Assembly (NCBI RefSeq): GCF_022539255.1
Contig: NZ_JAKZBV010000001.1
Coordinates: 2,666,001 to 2,730,000 of the forward strand
Direction: 5' to 3'
Source: Sinomonas terrae
GTDB taxonomy: Bacteria; Actinomycetota; Actinomycetes; Actinomycetales; Micrococcaceae
DNA: 64,000 bases
The notes under the pieces were generated by a model. That model was not told the DNA's origin and ran no database searches. It saw nothing but the letters and a program-made list of their open reading frames with translations. A program made the translations under genes and the position numbers. Shown here piece by piece: positions 1 to 8,720 of the stretch; position 1 is the stretch's first letter; each line of letters starts with the position of its first letter.

Positions 1-1292
1 TCGTTCTGAACGTGTACGCACCGCGGGAGGCCCTCGACCATGCGGTCCCCGTGATGGTCTTCCTCCACCCGGGAGGGTTCGTCAACGGCTCCGCCAGCCC
101 TCCAGGCTTGGACGGCACAAACCTAGCGAGCCTCGGCGTAGTCGTCGTCACCCTCAACCACCGCCTCAACATCTTCGGCCACCTATACCTTGGCGAGCAC
201 GATGGAGACTACGGAGGTTCCGGCAACGTCGCCCTGCTCGACATCATGGCTGCCCTTCGCTGGGTGCAGCGCAACATTGCCCAATTCGGGGGCGACCCAG
301 GGTGCGTGACGGTTTTCGGTCAGTCCGGGGGCGGTTCCAAGGTGGCTGCCCTGATGGCGATGCCGGCTGCCAGAGGATTGTTCCACCGGGCCATCATTCA
401 AAGCGCGTCATCAATGCTTCGGTTCGCGACCTTGGAGGAGGCGGCGCGCAACACGCACCATGTTCTCAAGGAACTGCAGCTCGACCGCCGGCGGCTGCGG
501 GCCCTGCACGAGATTCCGGTGCCGGAGCTCGTGGCCTCCATTTCACGCACGATCCAGTCGTCCGGGAAACGGGACGAATTCCGCCCAGTCATCGACGGCA
601 TCCATCTCCACGACCAGCCGTTCTCAGGTTCCTCCCAGCAGCTCTCGGCAGACGTGCCCCTTCTGATGGGCTGGTGCGAAACCGAACAGCGTGCGGCCTT
701 CTCTCTTACTCCCGATGTCCTGGATCAAGACCCTCCATCCGCTCTGCAACGGGTCGCGCGATTCCTAGACGTGCCGGAGGATGTTGCCGCCACCGTAATG
801 GACACCTATGCAGCCGCCCGTCCTGAGGACTCTCCAGGCGACCTCATGGCGATGGTCTACGGAGACCATCGGTACAGGCGAACTGTCACTACTGCGGCAG
901 AACGACGCGCAACTGCCCCTAAAGCACCCACCTACATGTACCTGGTCAGGTGGCGGAGCCCGGCCCTGGGAGGCCTCCTCCGATCGCCCCACTTCATGTG
1001 CCTGCCCTTCGCCTTCCGCAACGTCGAACGGGCGCGCGAGTTCGTCGGTACGGGTTCTGACCGATTCAGGCTCCAGGAAGAGATGTCCCGCGCGTGGGTG
1101 GCGTTTGCCAGCCGAGGCGAACCCGGCAACGGAATGGGGCCTTGGCCGTCCTACAACCTGCGCGAACGTCCCACCATGGTTTTCGACCGCGAATCCTGCT
1201 TGGAGAACGATCCCGCGCGGGATGAACGGCGCGTGCTCGAACTCTGCCCGCCGTACATCCCGGCCGAAGGCGAAGGAGGTAGCCGCGGATGA
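1..1292 (+). CDS. Carboxylesterase type B family protein (5' end cut off by window)
   Basis: Alpha/beta-hydrolase of the type B carboxylesterase family, hydrolysing carboxylic esters. The frame is already open at base 3 and reads VLNVYAP before the first possible start codon, which is the usual internal 'LNVY.P' motif, so the N-terminus lies outside the window. Visible motifs, numbering from the GTG at base 12, are the oxyanion loop HPGGF at about 19-23 and the nucleophile elbow GQSGGG with Ser at about 105 (the family consensus is GESAGG). The HFMCLPF segment near residue 330 probably carries the catalytic His. It lies 114 bp upstream of an MmgE/PrpD gene on the same strand. The substrate cannot be read from sequence. 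Confidence 0.9.
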   Translation, partial: VLNVYAPREALDHAVPVMVFLHPGGFVNGSASPPGLDGTNLASLGVVVVTLNHRLNIFGHLYLGEHDGDYGGSGNVALLDIMAALRWVQRNIAQFGGDPGCVTVFGQSGGGSKVAALMAMPAARGLFHRAIIQSASSMLRFATLEEAARNTHHVLKELQLDRRRLRALHEIPVPELVASISRTIQSSGKRDEFRPVIDGIHLHDQPFSGSSQQLSADVPLLMGWCETEQRAAFSLTPDVLDQDPPSALQRVARFLDVPEDVAATVMDTYAAARPEDSPGDLMAMVYGDHRYRRTVTTAAERRATAPKAPTYMYLVRWRSPALGGLLRSPHFMCLPFAFRNVERAREFVGTGSDRFRLQEEMSRAWVAFASRGEPGNGMGPWPSYNLRERPTMVFDRESCLENDPARDERRVLELCPPYIPAEGEGGSRG

Positions 1293-1406
1293 CTCCGCGG
1301 CATAGGAGCTCATCTATCTGCACCACCAAGCTCCAACGGGCGCAGGCCACGCTAACGACTTTCCCTTCCAATCCCAACATTCCGCGTCGAAGGAGACAAT
1401 CGCACA

Positions 1407-2801
1407 ATGAACGCCCCTGTCACGACAGCCGTTGCCGCACATATCGCCCATGCGAAACGCGACCCCCTACCCGACGGGATCGCAGACCGCGCGAAGCAGC
1501 ATCTGCTCGACAGTTTGGTGGCAATGCTCAGCGGTGCCACCCTCCGGCCAGGAAAGCTTGCCGTCGCCTATGCTGAATCACGCGGGGGCGTCGGCGAGTC
1601 GACCATCATAGGCGGCACACGAACGAATCCCGAACTTGCCGCGTTTGCCAACGCCGTGTGCGCGCACGCTGACGAGACCGACGACGTGAACAACAGGGCC
1701 CGGATACATCCCGGCTCATCCATTGTCCCGGCTGCCCTCTCCGTGGCCGAAGCTCTCGACTGCTCCGGCTCGGACCTCTTGGCCGCCGTGTCCCTCGGCT
1801 ACGACGTGGCAGGCGCCGTGAACATCGGTGCGTGGCGGTCCATGAAGGCGATGGACAGGTCTCCCCGCACCACCCATGGCGTGGGCCAAACCTTCGGGTC
1901 CTCGGCCGCAGCCGCCTGCCTCGCCGGTCTGACCATGGAGCAGAACCGCCACGTCCTCTCCTACGCGGCCCAGCAGGTCGCTGGGATCGCGACGATATAC
2001 AGAGACCCCGAGCACATCGGCAAGGCGTTCGCCACCTCAGCCGTGCAGGCCCATGCCGGCGTACGGGCCGCAGAACTGGTCCGCTCCGGGTTCACCGGGA
2101 TAGACGACGTCTTCGACGGATCCCCGAGCGCCTTCGACGCCTTCGGAGAGGACGGCAGCACGGACCGGATGCTCGAGGACCTTGCCAAGAGTCGCCACGT
2201 CACAAAGACCGACATCAAGCAATATCCGGTCGGCGGCCCCATCCAACCTGCAGCCCAAGCGCTAGAACAGCTGATGGCCGCGGAATCGCTGCGGGCGGAC
2301 ACTGTGCGTTCAATAGAGGTTCGTCTGCCCACCGGATTCGCCTACGTCGTCAACAACCGCCCCATGCCGGACATCAACCTGCAGTACATCTTGAGCATCC
2401 TGCTGCTGGAGGGCCGCATCACGTTCGAGAACTCCCACGATTACGAGCGCTTCGAATCCCCTGAGGCCGCAGAGATCATGCGCCGTGTTCGGCTGATCGG
2501 GGATCCGGAACTGGACCTCAGCGACGAGTACATCGCGGCCAACGGAAGAACGTGGCGCGCGATTGTCACCGTCGAAACCACAGACGGGCGGGTACTCACC
2601 GAACGCGTCGACGCCTGCCGCGGCGCCCACAACAATCCAATCAGCTGGGGGCGGCTGGCAGATAAAGCTCACATGGCGTTGCAGGGAGTGATGCCTGGGG
2701 GCCAAGTCGATGATCTGATCAAATGGGTGCAAGACGTGGAAACGGCGACGAGCAGCCGGGAAATCAGGGCCTTCCTATCCGCGGTGCGGGCAACACCGTG
2801 A
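1407..2801 (+). CDS. MmgE/PrpD family protein
   Basis: 464-residue member of the MmgE/PrpD superfamily, whose known members include 2-methylcitrate dehydratase and cis-aconitate decarboxylase. The family signature appears as the N-terminal helical domain with 'LLDSLVAMLSG' near residues 32-42 and the conserved HADETDD segment around residue 87-93, followed by 'HPGSSIVPAALSVAE'. The start ATG at 1407 has AAGGAG about 11 bases upstream. No methylcitrate synthase or lyase lies nearby, so a propionate role is unlikely. With an esterase upstream and an SDR downstream it more plausibly dehydrates or decarboxylates an organic acid released from an ester substrate (inference). Confidence 0.88.
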   Translation: MNAPVTTAVAAHIAHAKRDPLPDGIADRAKQHLLDSLVAMLSGATLRPGKLAVAYAESRGGVGESTIIGGTRTNPELAAFANAVCAHADETDDVNNRARIHPGSSIVPAALSVAEALDCSGSDLLAAVSLGYDVAGAVNIGAWRSMKAMDRSPRTTHGVGQTFGSSAAAACLAGLTMEQNRHVLSYAAQQVAGIATIYRDPEHIGKAFATSAVQAHAGVRAAELVRSGFTGIDDVFDGSPSAFDAFGEDGSTDRMLEDLAKSRHVTKTDIKQYPVGGPIQPAAQALEQLMAAESLRADTVRSIEVRLPTGFAYVVNNRPMPDINLQYILSILLLEGRITFENSHDYERFESPEAAEIMRRVRLIGDPELDLSDEYIAANGRTWRAIVTVETTDGRVLTERVDACRGAHNNPISWGRLADKAHMALQGVMPGGQVDDLIKWVQDVETATSSREIRAFLSAVRATP

Positions 2802-3208
2802 CGAAAGTGCCGTTTACGCGCGAGCCCCTACACACGATCTTCTAGGGCGTCCCGGTCGAGATCGCAAGTCTGCTGAAGCAAGGCTGCCCTTTTTCCTCCA
2901 GCCTGTCTTGTGGACAACAGAGGCGGGACCACCCTGGAGTATGGGTTCTTTCAACGAACAACCCGATCAACGACAGTGCAGGGGCCGTCAGTCAGATGGT
3001 GCTCTTGCCGGGCCCCACGGCCCGGCAAGAGCACCATGTTCTCGATCGCTCTCAGAAAACCCTGGCTTTCAGCCGAGCTGTGAACGCGCCGAAGGGCGCG
3101 GAAGTCACGTGGCAAACGATGAGCAGCCTCGGCTCCGGCAAGTCCCTTGTGCGGAGCTTCCGGCCATGCGGCTTCTCGGGGATGGCAGAGCCTAGGACCT
3201 CGGCCACG
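2802..3208. other. 407-bp intergenic region between converging genes
   Basis: No supportable gene. The notable content is the perfect 19-bp inverted repeat at 2996-3037, annotated separately. Short open frames on both strands lack ribosome binding sites and family resemblance. Confidence 0.6.
2996..3037. terminator. Perfect 19-bp inverted repeat, likely bidirectional terminator
   Basis: Arms 2996-3014 and 3019-3037 are exact reverse complements around a 4-base loop (CCAC). The structure is very GC-rich and lacks a T-tract, as is common for actinobacterial terminators. It lies between the rightward MmgE/PrpD gene and the leftward SDR gene, where one hairpin could serve both. Confidence 0.6.
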
Positions 3209-3985
3209 CTATTGGCGCCCGCCGAAAGAGGGGATTCCGGCAGTGTGCCCTCCGTCCACCGGCAGGATCGCGCCGGTGATGAAGCTGGCTTCGGCGGAAA
3301 GCAGGAAGGCAATCGCTGCTGCTACTTCGTGCGCCTCGCCCGGCCGGCCGATAGGGTGAGCGGCACTGATCCTCTCCACATTCTCCGGATCCGTGAACAT
3401 CGGAGCCGTCATAGGGGTTCGGATCATTCCGGGAGCAACGGCATTCACGCGCACGCCGGAACTGGCAAGTTCAAGGGCCATCGTTTGAGTCACGCCGACG
3501 ACCCCGAACTTGGAGGCAGCATAGGGCAGCCGGTTCGGATTTCCGCGAATTCCCGCAGCCGAGCTCACATTCACGATCGCGCCCTCGCGATTAGCGGACA
3601 CAAGGGAAGCAGCGAAGGCCTGGCACACGAAGAGTGTCCCCGCCAGATTGACCGAGAGCACCCGGTCAAGCTCCTCCGGAGTGAAGTCCAGAATGTTCCC
3701 GACACCCCGTATGCCAGCGCTGTTGACGAGCCCGTAGGGCTCCCCGAAGGTATCGTTCGCTGCCGAGATGAGCTCGGATGCCTGGCCCGGGTCTGAGACG
3801 TCGACGCCGACCGCCCGGATCCGCGGTGGATCATCGAGACCGGCCAGCGCTGCCTCCACTTTCGCCGCGTTCAAGTCCGCGGCAACCACCGAAGCACCTT
3901 CCGCATGGAGCCGCACCGCCGTTGCGGCACCGATTCCGCTGGCAGCTCCCGTCACAATAAAGGTTTTGTCTCGAAGCCCGTTCAT
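3209..3985 (-). CDS. SDR family NAD(P)-dependent oxidoreductase
   Basis: 258-residue classical short-chain dehydrogenase/reductase, interconverting a hydroxyl and a carbonyl group with NAD(P)(H). The cofactor motif TGAASGIG is at 12-19, NSAG at 88-91, the catalytic Ser at 141-142 and the YAASK active site has Tyr155 and Lys159. Asp37 after the second strand ('AADLN') favours NAD(H) over NADP(H), which is inferred from the general rule. The C-terminus ends with the usual GAILPVDGG. It is the last gene of a leftward group with the serine hydrolase, cupin and ABC importer. The substrate is unknown. Confidence 0.93.
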   Translation of the reverse strand: MNGLRDKTFIVTGAASGIGAATAVRLHAEGASVVAADLNAAKVEAALAGLDDPPRIRAVGVDVSDPGQASELISAANDTFGEPYGLVNSAGIRGVGNILDFTPEELDRVLSVNLAGTLFVCQAFAASLVSANREGAIVNVSSAAGIRGNPNRLPYAASKFGVVGVTQTMALELASSGVRVNAVAPGMIRTPMTAPMFTDPENVERISAAHPIGRPGEAHEVAAAIAFLLSAEASFITGAILPVDGGHTAGIPSFGGRQ

Positions 3986-4076
3986 ACAATCACATGCTTT
4001 CTATTCGTCCGGACCATGCCGGGAACTGAATACCAAACCGAACAAACACAAGCCCAGGTGATGGCAGTCGCATCGC

Positions 4077-5234
4077 TCATCGCCCGAACTCCTCGTACAC
4101 GGCGCGCTCGAAATCTTCATAGCAGGCCATGAAGTCGGGGTCGCAGAACGGCATCATCTGCGTCATGAAGACTGCGGCAATTCCGCTCGTTGGATCAATC
4201 CAGTAATGAGTGTTCAACACACCTGCCCACGTGAGCGATCCGGCACGCCTCATTCCGGGAGCCTCTGCTTCGGTCCGGAAGAAGCCGGCAGTGTGCGTCT
4301 TGGGAATCCCCGGGCAGGGTTCGATGTCATACGACATGTCCGGTATGTAGGACTTGAGAACGGGAGTTGGAAGCAGCACGCCCCCGAGCTGGTTTTCGAA
4401 CAGCAGCCGCATGGCATCCGGGCCGACAATACGCTGCCCGTCGTATGTCCCGCCTCCCAGGACGAGCCTGAGAAAAGCAATGTAGTCCGAAGCGCTCCCG
4501 TAGAGGGCATGGCCCATGTGGTATATCTCGGGGTTCGCTGCTGGATAGTTCTCGAATGGCGCGAATGAGCCGTCCGGCCGTTTGAACACGAGTTCGGCCA
4601 TTCGGTCGCCCGCTTCGGCGCGCTCGAAATAGGTGCTCTTCATGCCCAGCGGCTCGATGATTTCCTCATGTACGAATCGATCGATCGGGCGTCCGTCCAG
4701 TTCTGACACGAGAGCACCAACCCAGTCAGTTGAGACACCGTAGGCGAAGCCCTCGCCTGGTTCGAACAGCAAGGGGTAGTTCAAGGATTCCAGGGTCCCG
4801 GTGATGTCCGAGGGAGCTCCGGTGACTTTCGCGTACTCCGCCATCAGAGGGTAGAAGGCTTCATATCCCATTCCGCTGGTGTGAGTGAGAAGGTGGCGGA
4901 GGGTCGCACGCCTCCTCGGCTTCCGATATTGCGGCCCGTCGGGTGTCACGGTTTCGAGCACTTGGAGCTTGTCGAAATATGGCAGAACATCGCCGACCGG
5001 CGTATCGAGGGTCACGAGACCTCGATCGATCGCCATGATTGCCATCAGGCTGCCAATGGCCTTCGTCATTGAGAACCAGCTGAAGACCGTTTCCGGACCG
5101 GCCATGCGGCTGTTGTTGGCACGGCCGGAAGCGTGCTCCCAGAGAATGCCGTGCCGATCAGCAACCATTCCGACGACGAATGGTGCCACCCGCCGCTCCA
5201 CTACATAGTCGACAACCTTGTCCAAGCACGACAC
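4077..5234 (-). CDS. Serine hydrolase, beta-lactamase/class C-like esterase family
   Basis: 385-residue protein of the beta-lactamase-related (family VIII esterase, EstB-like) fold. It carries the SxxK motif SMTK at about 55-58 (nucleophile and base) and an 'LLTHTSGMGYE' segment typical of the family. I place the start at the GTG at 5234, because AAAGGAG lies five bases upstream (plus-strand 5240-5246). A longer in-frame reading from ATG 5417 would overlap the cupin gene, lacks a good ribosome binding site and adds residues with no family resemblance. There is no signal peptide, so it is probably cytoplasmic. It probably hydrolyses an ester or lactone taken up by the adjacent importer (inference). 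Confidence 0.88.
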   Translation of the reverse strand: MSCLDKVVDYVVERRVAPFVVGMVADRHGILWEHASGRANNSRMAGPETVFSWFSMTKAIGSLMAIMAIDRGLVTLDTPVGDVLPYFDKLQVLETVTPDGPQYRKPRRRATLRHLLTHTSGMGYEAFYPLMAEYAKVTGAPSDITGTLESLNYPLLFEPGEGFAYGVSTDWVGALVSELDGRPIDRFVHEEIIEPLGMKSTYFERAEAGDRMAELVFKRPDGSFAPFENYPAANPEIYHMGHALYGSASDYIAFLRLVLGGGTYDGQRIVGPDAMRLLFENQLGGVLLPTPVLKSYIPDMSYDIEPCPGIPKTHTAGFFRTEAEAPGMRRAGSLTWAGVLNTHYWIDPTSGIAAVFMTQMMPFCDPDFMACYEDFERAVYEEFGR

Positions 5235-5320
5235 CTGCGCTCCTTTCGGATTTCCTTGCATTTGCTCTCGGGACGAATGCCAGATCTGCCCGCCCACCGA
5301 ATTCATGTGTCCTGAGCGAA

Positions 5321-5872
5321 TCATGCGCGGATCGCAGGCAACACAGTTGACACCAATGTGCATGGGCGAGCAGAACGGTTTCGCCACGCATGTCGTGTTC
5401 CGCGTTGAATGAGGCAATCTCCAGTTCGCAGGAGCGCTTCCCCTTCATCGAGTAGAACCCAAATCATGCCGTCAACCACAGTGATGACGTCTATTGTGTC
5501 GGTGCGATGCATTCCGGCTTTTTGGGTGGCAGCTTGCTCCCCTTGGTCGCCGTAGAGGTCGCGCATCGACGCCTCGTATTTCTCCATGGCCTCCGCATCG
5601 ATGTCTTGGTCAGGGGGGAAGACAGCGAGTCGCACCACTACACCTGAGGGCGCTGGAGCCACGATCTTTCCAGACCGGAGCACTTCTTCGTCCATGCGGG
5701 GGGGAATGGAGTCTGCTCGCCAGACTTCTGTCACCGACAGTCCGGTGGGCCGATTCACCCAGTCCGTGATGATCGAATCAGAGACGACCCGAGAGCGGCC
5801 CCCGGCATCATTGCCGGTGACTAACAGCCGCGGGGACCCCAGACCAGAATCAGATTTCGCCGTGCCCGTCAA
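5321..5872 (-). CDS. Cupin domain-containing protein
   Basis: 183-residue single-domain cupin. The C-terminal half carries the small beta-barrel: 'MHRTDTIDVITVVDGMIWVLL' (split here as MHRTDT plus the following strand) and 'GDCLIQRGTRHAWRN', which correspond to cupin motifs 1 and 2 with the His residues that normally bind metal. The N-terminal 90 residues form a less conserved extension with W and R residues near position 50. It precedes the serine hydrolase by 86 bp on the same strand, so they are probably co-transcribed. The function is unassigned; similar proteins accompany esterases and dehydrogenases in catabolic clusters. Confidence 0.8.
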   Translation of the reverse strand: MTGTAKSDSGLGSPRLLVTGNDAGGRSRVVSDSIITDWVNRPTGLSVTEVWRADSIPPRMDEEVLRSGKIVAPAPSGVVVRLAVFPPDQDIDAEAMEKYEASMRDLYGDQGEQAATQKAGMHRTDTIDVITVVDGMIWVLLDEGEALLRTGDCLIQRGTRHAWRNRSARPCTLVSTVLPAIRA

Positions 5873-5996
5873 ACCAAATCACCACCCGGCGTCCGGAGGC
5901 TCCCTTGGCAGCCAAGCCCGCCCGAGAGACGAGCGCTCCTGCCCAGCCTGGTTTCTTTCCGGTGGAGGAAAGCCGCCGCATTTCCGTAACCTCTCA

Positions 5997-7040
5997 TCAC
6001 GATGACGCACGTAGCCTCTCGAGTTGGATCTCCCTGGCCTTCCGCTCTCGGGCGCGGACACTGAGGGTCGCGACCGCAACGCTGACGATCAGCGCTCCCC
6101 CGTTGAACATCTGCGTCACACTGCTCGCAACGCCCAACAAAGTGAAGCCATCCACTGCGACCGCAACCAGGAACAGGCCGAACATCGTCCCCCAGACGTT
6201 GTAATGGCCTGGCCGGATGGCTGTGCGGCCAAGGAACACGGCTGCCAGGGCGGGGAAAAGGTAGGAGATCGCGCTCGTGGCATCGCCGCCCCCATTGCTT
6301 GAGGTCAAGAGCCCCCCAGCCATGCCCGCCATCACTCCGGAAAGGAGATACGTAATCGCAACCGCCCGCCGAGTTCGGATTCCCGCTAGCCTTGCTGCGA
6401 GCTCATTGCTGCCGATTGCCGCCAGTTTCCTCCCGAAGGGAATGTGGTCAAGGAACAGCCATACGGCAACGGCGACCACGATCAGAAGCCAGAACGGGAG
6501 GGGTATCTGGAGCCATTTCTGCGTCGTCCACAGAGAAAAATCCAGCGGGATATTGCTCGAAATCGTCTGACCCCCGGTGTAGAGTGCCAGGGCCCCTGAC
6601 CAGAAGATGTACGTTCCGAGTGTGGCGATGAAGGGATCGAGGTTGAAGCCGGACACCAGAACCGCGTTCACGGCGCCCGCAAGGACGCCGACTAGCACCC
6701 CGGCAGCCAGACCGACCCAGACCGGCTGTCCGAACTGGGACAGGAGACTGGCAACGGTGACGTTGGACAGCCCGGCGATAGCTGCAACCGACAAGTCAAA
6801 GTATCCCGCTACGAGCGGGATCACCATCGCGAGGGCAATCAAGCCGGTCACCGACTGGTTCGCGAGCACGTTCTGCACGTTGAGCAGAGTCCGGAAATGC
6901 GCTCCGGTGATCGGCAGGACGGCGAAAGTCGCAATCAGGAGTACCAGAAAGACAGGGAGACCGGACTTTTCGATGTACGAGCGGTAATTCCGCTCGACGG
7001 TCTTCGTTCGCTCCGGCGATCGTTGCGCGGTATCAGTCAT
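5997..7040 (-). CDS. Sugar-type ABC transporter permease (RbsC/BPD_transp_2 family)
   Basis: 347-residue inner-membrane permease with about eight to ten hydrophobic helices and the family segment 'VAGYFDLSVAAIAGLSN' around 80-95, matching the ribose/galactose/autoinducer-2 type (RbsC). The chosen start is the ATG at 7040. It overlaps the end of the ATPase gene (ATGACTGA), a normal translational coupling, whereas the longer frame from 7052 has no advantage. It is the third gene of a leftward binding protein - ATPase - permease operon. The substrate is probably a sugar-like or polyhydroxylated compound, but the family also carries other ligands. Confidence 0.9.
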   Translation of the reverse strand: MTDTAQRSPERTKTVERNYRSYIEKSGLPVFLVLLIATFAVLPITGAHFRTLLNVQNVLANQSVTGLIALAMVIPLVAGYFDLSVAAIAGLSNVTVASLLSQFGQPVWVGLAAGVLVGVLAGAVNAVLVSGFNLDPFIATLGTYIFWSGALALYTGGQTISSNIPLDFSLWTTQKWLQIPLPFWLLIVVAVAVWLFLDHIPFGRKLAAIGSNELAARLAGIRTRRAVAITYLLSGVMAGMAGGLLTSSNGGGDATSAISYLFPALAAVFLGRTAIRPGHYNVWGTMFGLFLVAVAVDGFTLLGVASSVTQMFNGGALIVSVAVATLSVRARERKAREIQLERLRASS

Positions 7041-8622
7041 TCTTACCACCACTCTTCATGTGGACGAGTTCGTTTAGGCGGTGTGCCGTGAGTTCTTCTC
7101 GCGGCACGCTGGCAACTATGCGGCCGTTCCGGAGTACCAGGGCCCGGTCGACGAATTGGGCGAGTTCTTCGAGATCGGACGTGACTACGACTGCGGCCGC
7201 ACCGGCGGCAGTGGCTTTCCGAACCAGCGCATAGATGTCGGAGCGTGCCCCTACGTCGACGCCTTGGGTTGGTTCATCAAGCAGCAGGACCGATGCCTCA
7301 TCTCGCCGCAGCCAGCGAGCCAAGATGGCCTTCTGCTGGTTTCCACCTGACAAAGTCCTCATTGGCACTGAGCCTGACGGCGCCTTCACCCCAAATTGGG
7401 CGCGAAGCTTGGCGGCGTCGACGCGCATCCGTTTGCGGGCGAATCCGAGCCCTCTCCAGTACCGGTCGAGGACCGATACGTCCATGTTCTGATCGACTGT
7501 CATGTCGAGGAAGGCGCCAGCACGCGGACGGTCTTCGGGGATCATCACCACTCCGGTTCGGATCGCTTGGTCGATGCGATCGAAGTCAACAGGTTGACCC
7601 TTGACCCGCACCTCTCCCCTTTCCTTCCGAAGGCCACCGCATATGGCGCTGAGCAGCTCGCTGCGGCCGGACCCGAGCAGACCTGCGACTCCGACCACTT
7701 CGCCAGCTCTGATCTCGAATGTGGCCTCCCGCACGGGACCCGCAGCGAGTCCCGAGACCGACAAGACCTCTTCGCCGAGAGGGGCGGCCGAACGCTGCGG
7801 TCGCAGCTCCTCCGCGGTCCGCCCCACGATCGACTCGATCAGTTCCGCTTCGGTCAGCTTCTCCGTCCGATGGTCCTTGAACACCCGGCCGTCGCGCATC
7901 ACCGTGACTCGGTCGGTCACGGCAAGGACCTCGTCCAGGCGATGGCTGACGAAGATGATTGCGTGGCCCAGGGCGGCAAGCTGGCGCATGGCGCCGAGCA
8001 GCACCTGCACTTCGGCGGCGGGCAATGCGGCGGTGGGCTCATCAAGAGCGACGACGCATCTTCCGGAGTCGACATCCTGCAGCGCCGCGGCAATGGCCAC
8101 CTGTGTACGCACGGACACAGGAAGGTCACGAACGAGGGTCCCTGGCGAGGCTTGGATACCGTAGCGCTCGATCAACTCCTCGGCACGCTGCCTGACGCCT
8201 GCCCAGGCAATTCGGCCGAGACGTGTTCTCGGGTAGCGGGCAGCAAGCGCGATGTTCTCTGCGACGCTAAGGTCGGGATAGAGAGGCGGATCTTGGTGGA
8301 CGACTCTGAAGCCGAGATCGTAGGACGTTTGGGCGTCGATATTGGCGGCGTCGAGCTGCTTCCCATTGATTGTCACGGTCCCGCGGTCTGCGGGCCCCGA
8401 TCCGGACAGCATCTTGATCAGGGTGGACTTTCCACAGCCGTTGCCCCCGCACAGGGCATGCACCTCGCCGTAGCGGACGTCGAGGTCTACGTCTCGAAGA
8501 GCCTGAGTGCCGGGGAACACCTTGGAGAGTCCCCTAATGGACAAGGCGAGCGGCTTCTCGACTGCGGAGTCGACTTCGCCTGCCGGCACAGTGGAGAGTC
8601 GTGCTGCATCCAGCCTGGTCAT
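7033..8622 (-). CDS. Sugar ABC transporter ATPase, duplicated cassette (RbsA/MglA type)
   Basis: 529-residue protein with two fused ATPase domains, driving import through the adjacent permease. The first half has Walker A GGNGCGKST at 59-67 (consensus GENGAGKST) and Walker B 'CVVALDEPTAAL', but its signature is degenerate ('LPVSVRTQ' instead of LSxGQ). The second half has the normally degenerate P-loop 'GLLGSGRSE' and an intact signature LSGGNQQ, then 'VLLLDEPTQGVDVG'. I use the ATG at 8622, preceded by AGAGAG. An ATG at 8736 in the same frame overlaps the binding-protein stop and is a possible alternative. The two-cassette design is typical of the ribose family. Confidence 0.9.
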   Translation of the reverse strand: MTRLDAARLSTVPAGEVDSAVEKPLALSIRGLSKVFPGTQALRDVDLDVRYGEVHALCGGNGCGKSTLIKMLSGSGPADRGTVTINGKQLDAANIDAQTSYDLGFRVVHQDPPLYPDLSVAENIALAARYPRTRLGRIAWAGVRQRAEELIERYGIQASPGTLVRDLPVSVRTQVAIAAALQDVDSGRCVVALDEPTAALPAAEVQVLLGAMRQLAALGHAIIFVSHRLDEVLAVTDRVTVMRDGRVFKDHRTEKLTEAELIESIVGRTAEELRPQRSAAPLGEEVLSVSGLAAGPVREATFEIRAGEVVGVAGLLGSGRSELLSAICGGLRKERGEVRVKGQPVDFDRIDQAIRTGVVMIPEDRPRAGAFLDMTVDQNMDVSVLDRYWRGLGFARKRMRVDAAKLRAQFGVKAPSGSVPMRTLSGGNQQKAILARWLRRDEASVLLLDEPTQGVDVGARSDIYALVRKATAAGAAAVVVTSDLEELAQFVDRALVLRNGRIVASVPREELTAHRLNELVHMKSGGKND

Positions 8623-8720
8623 ATTGGTCTCTCTATTCGCTGCGCCGGTGCTGGCCGGGGCGATGCCGCGATCGTCCCGCCCAGCACCTGGCGATTGCCG
8701 GTGGATCGGCGGGGCCACGC

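Noticed and set aside
5235..5417. Extended N-terminus of the serine hydrolase
   Set aside because: Would overlap the cupin gene, lacks a ribosome binding site and adds Cys/Met-rich residues foreign to the family. A strong AAAGGAG precedes the GTG at 5234.
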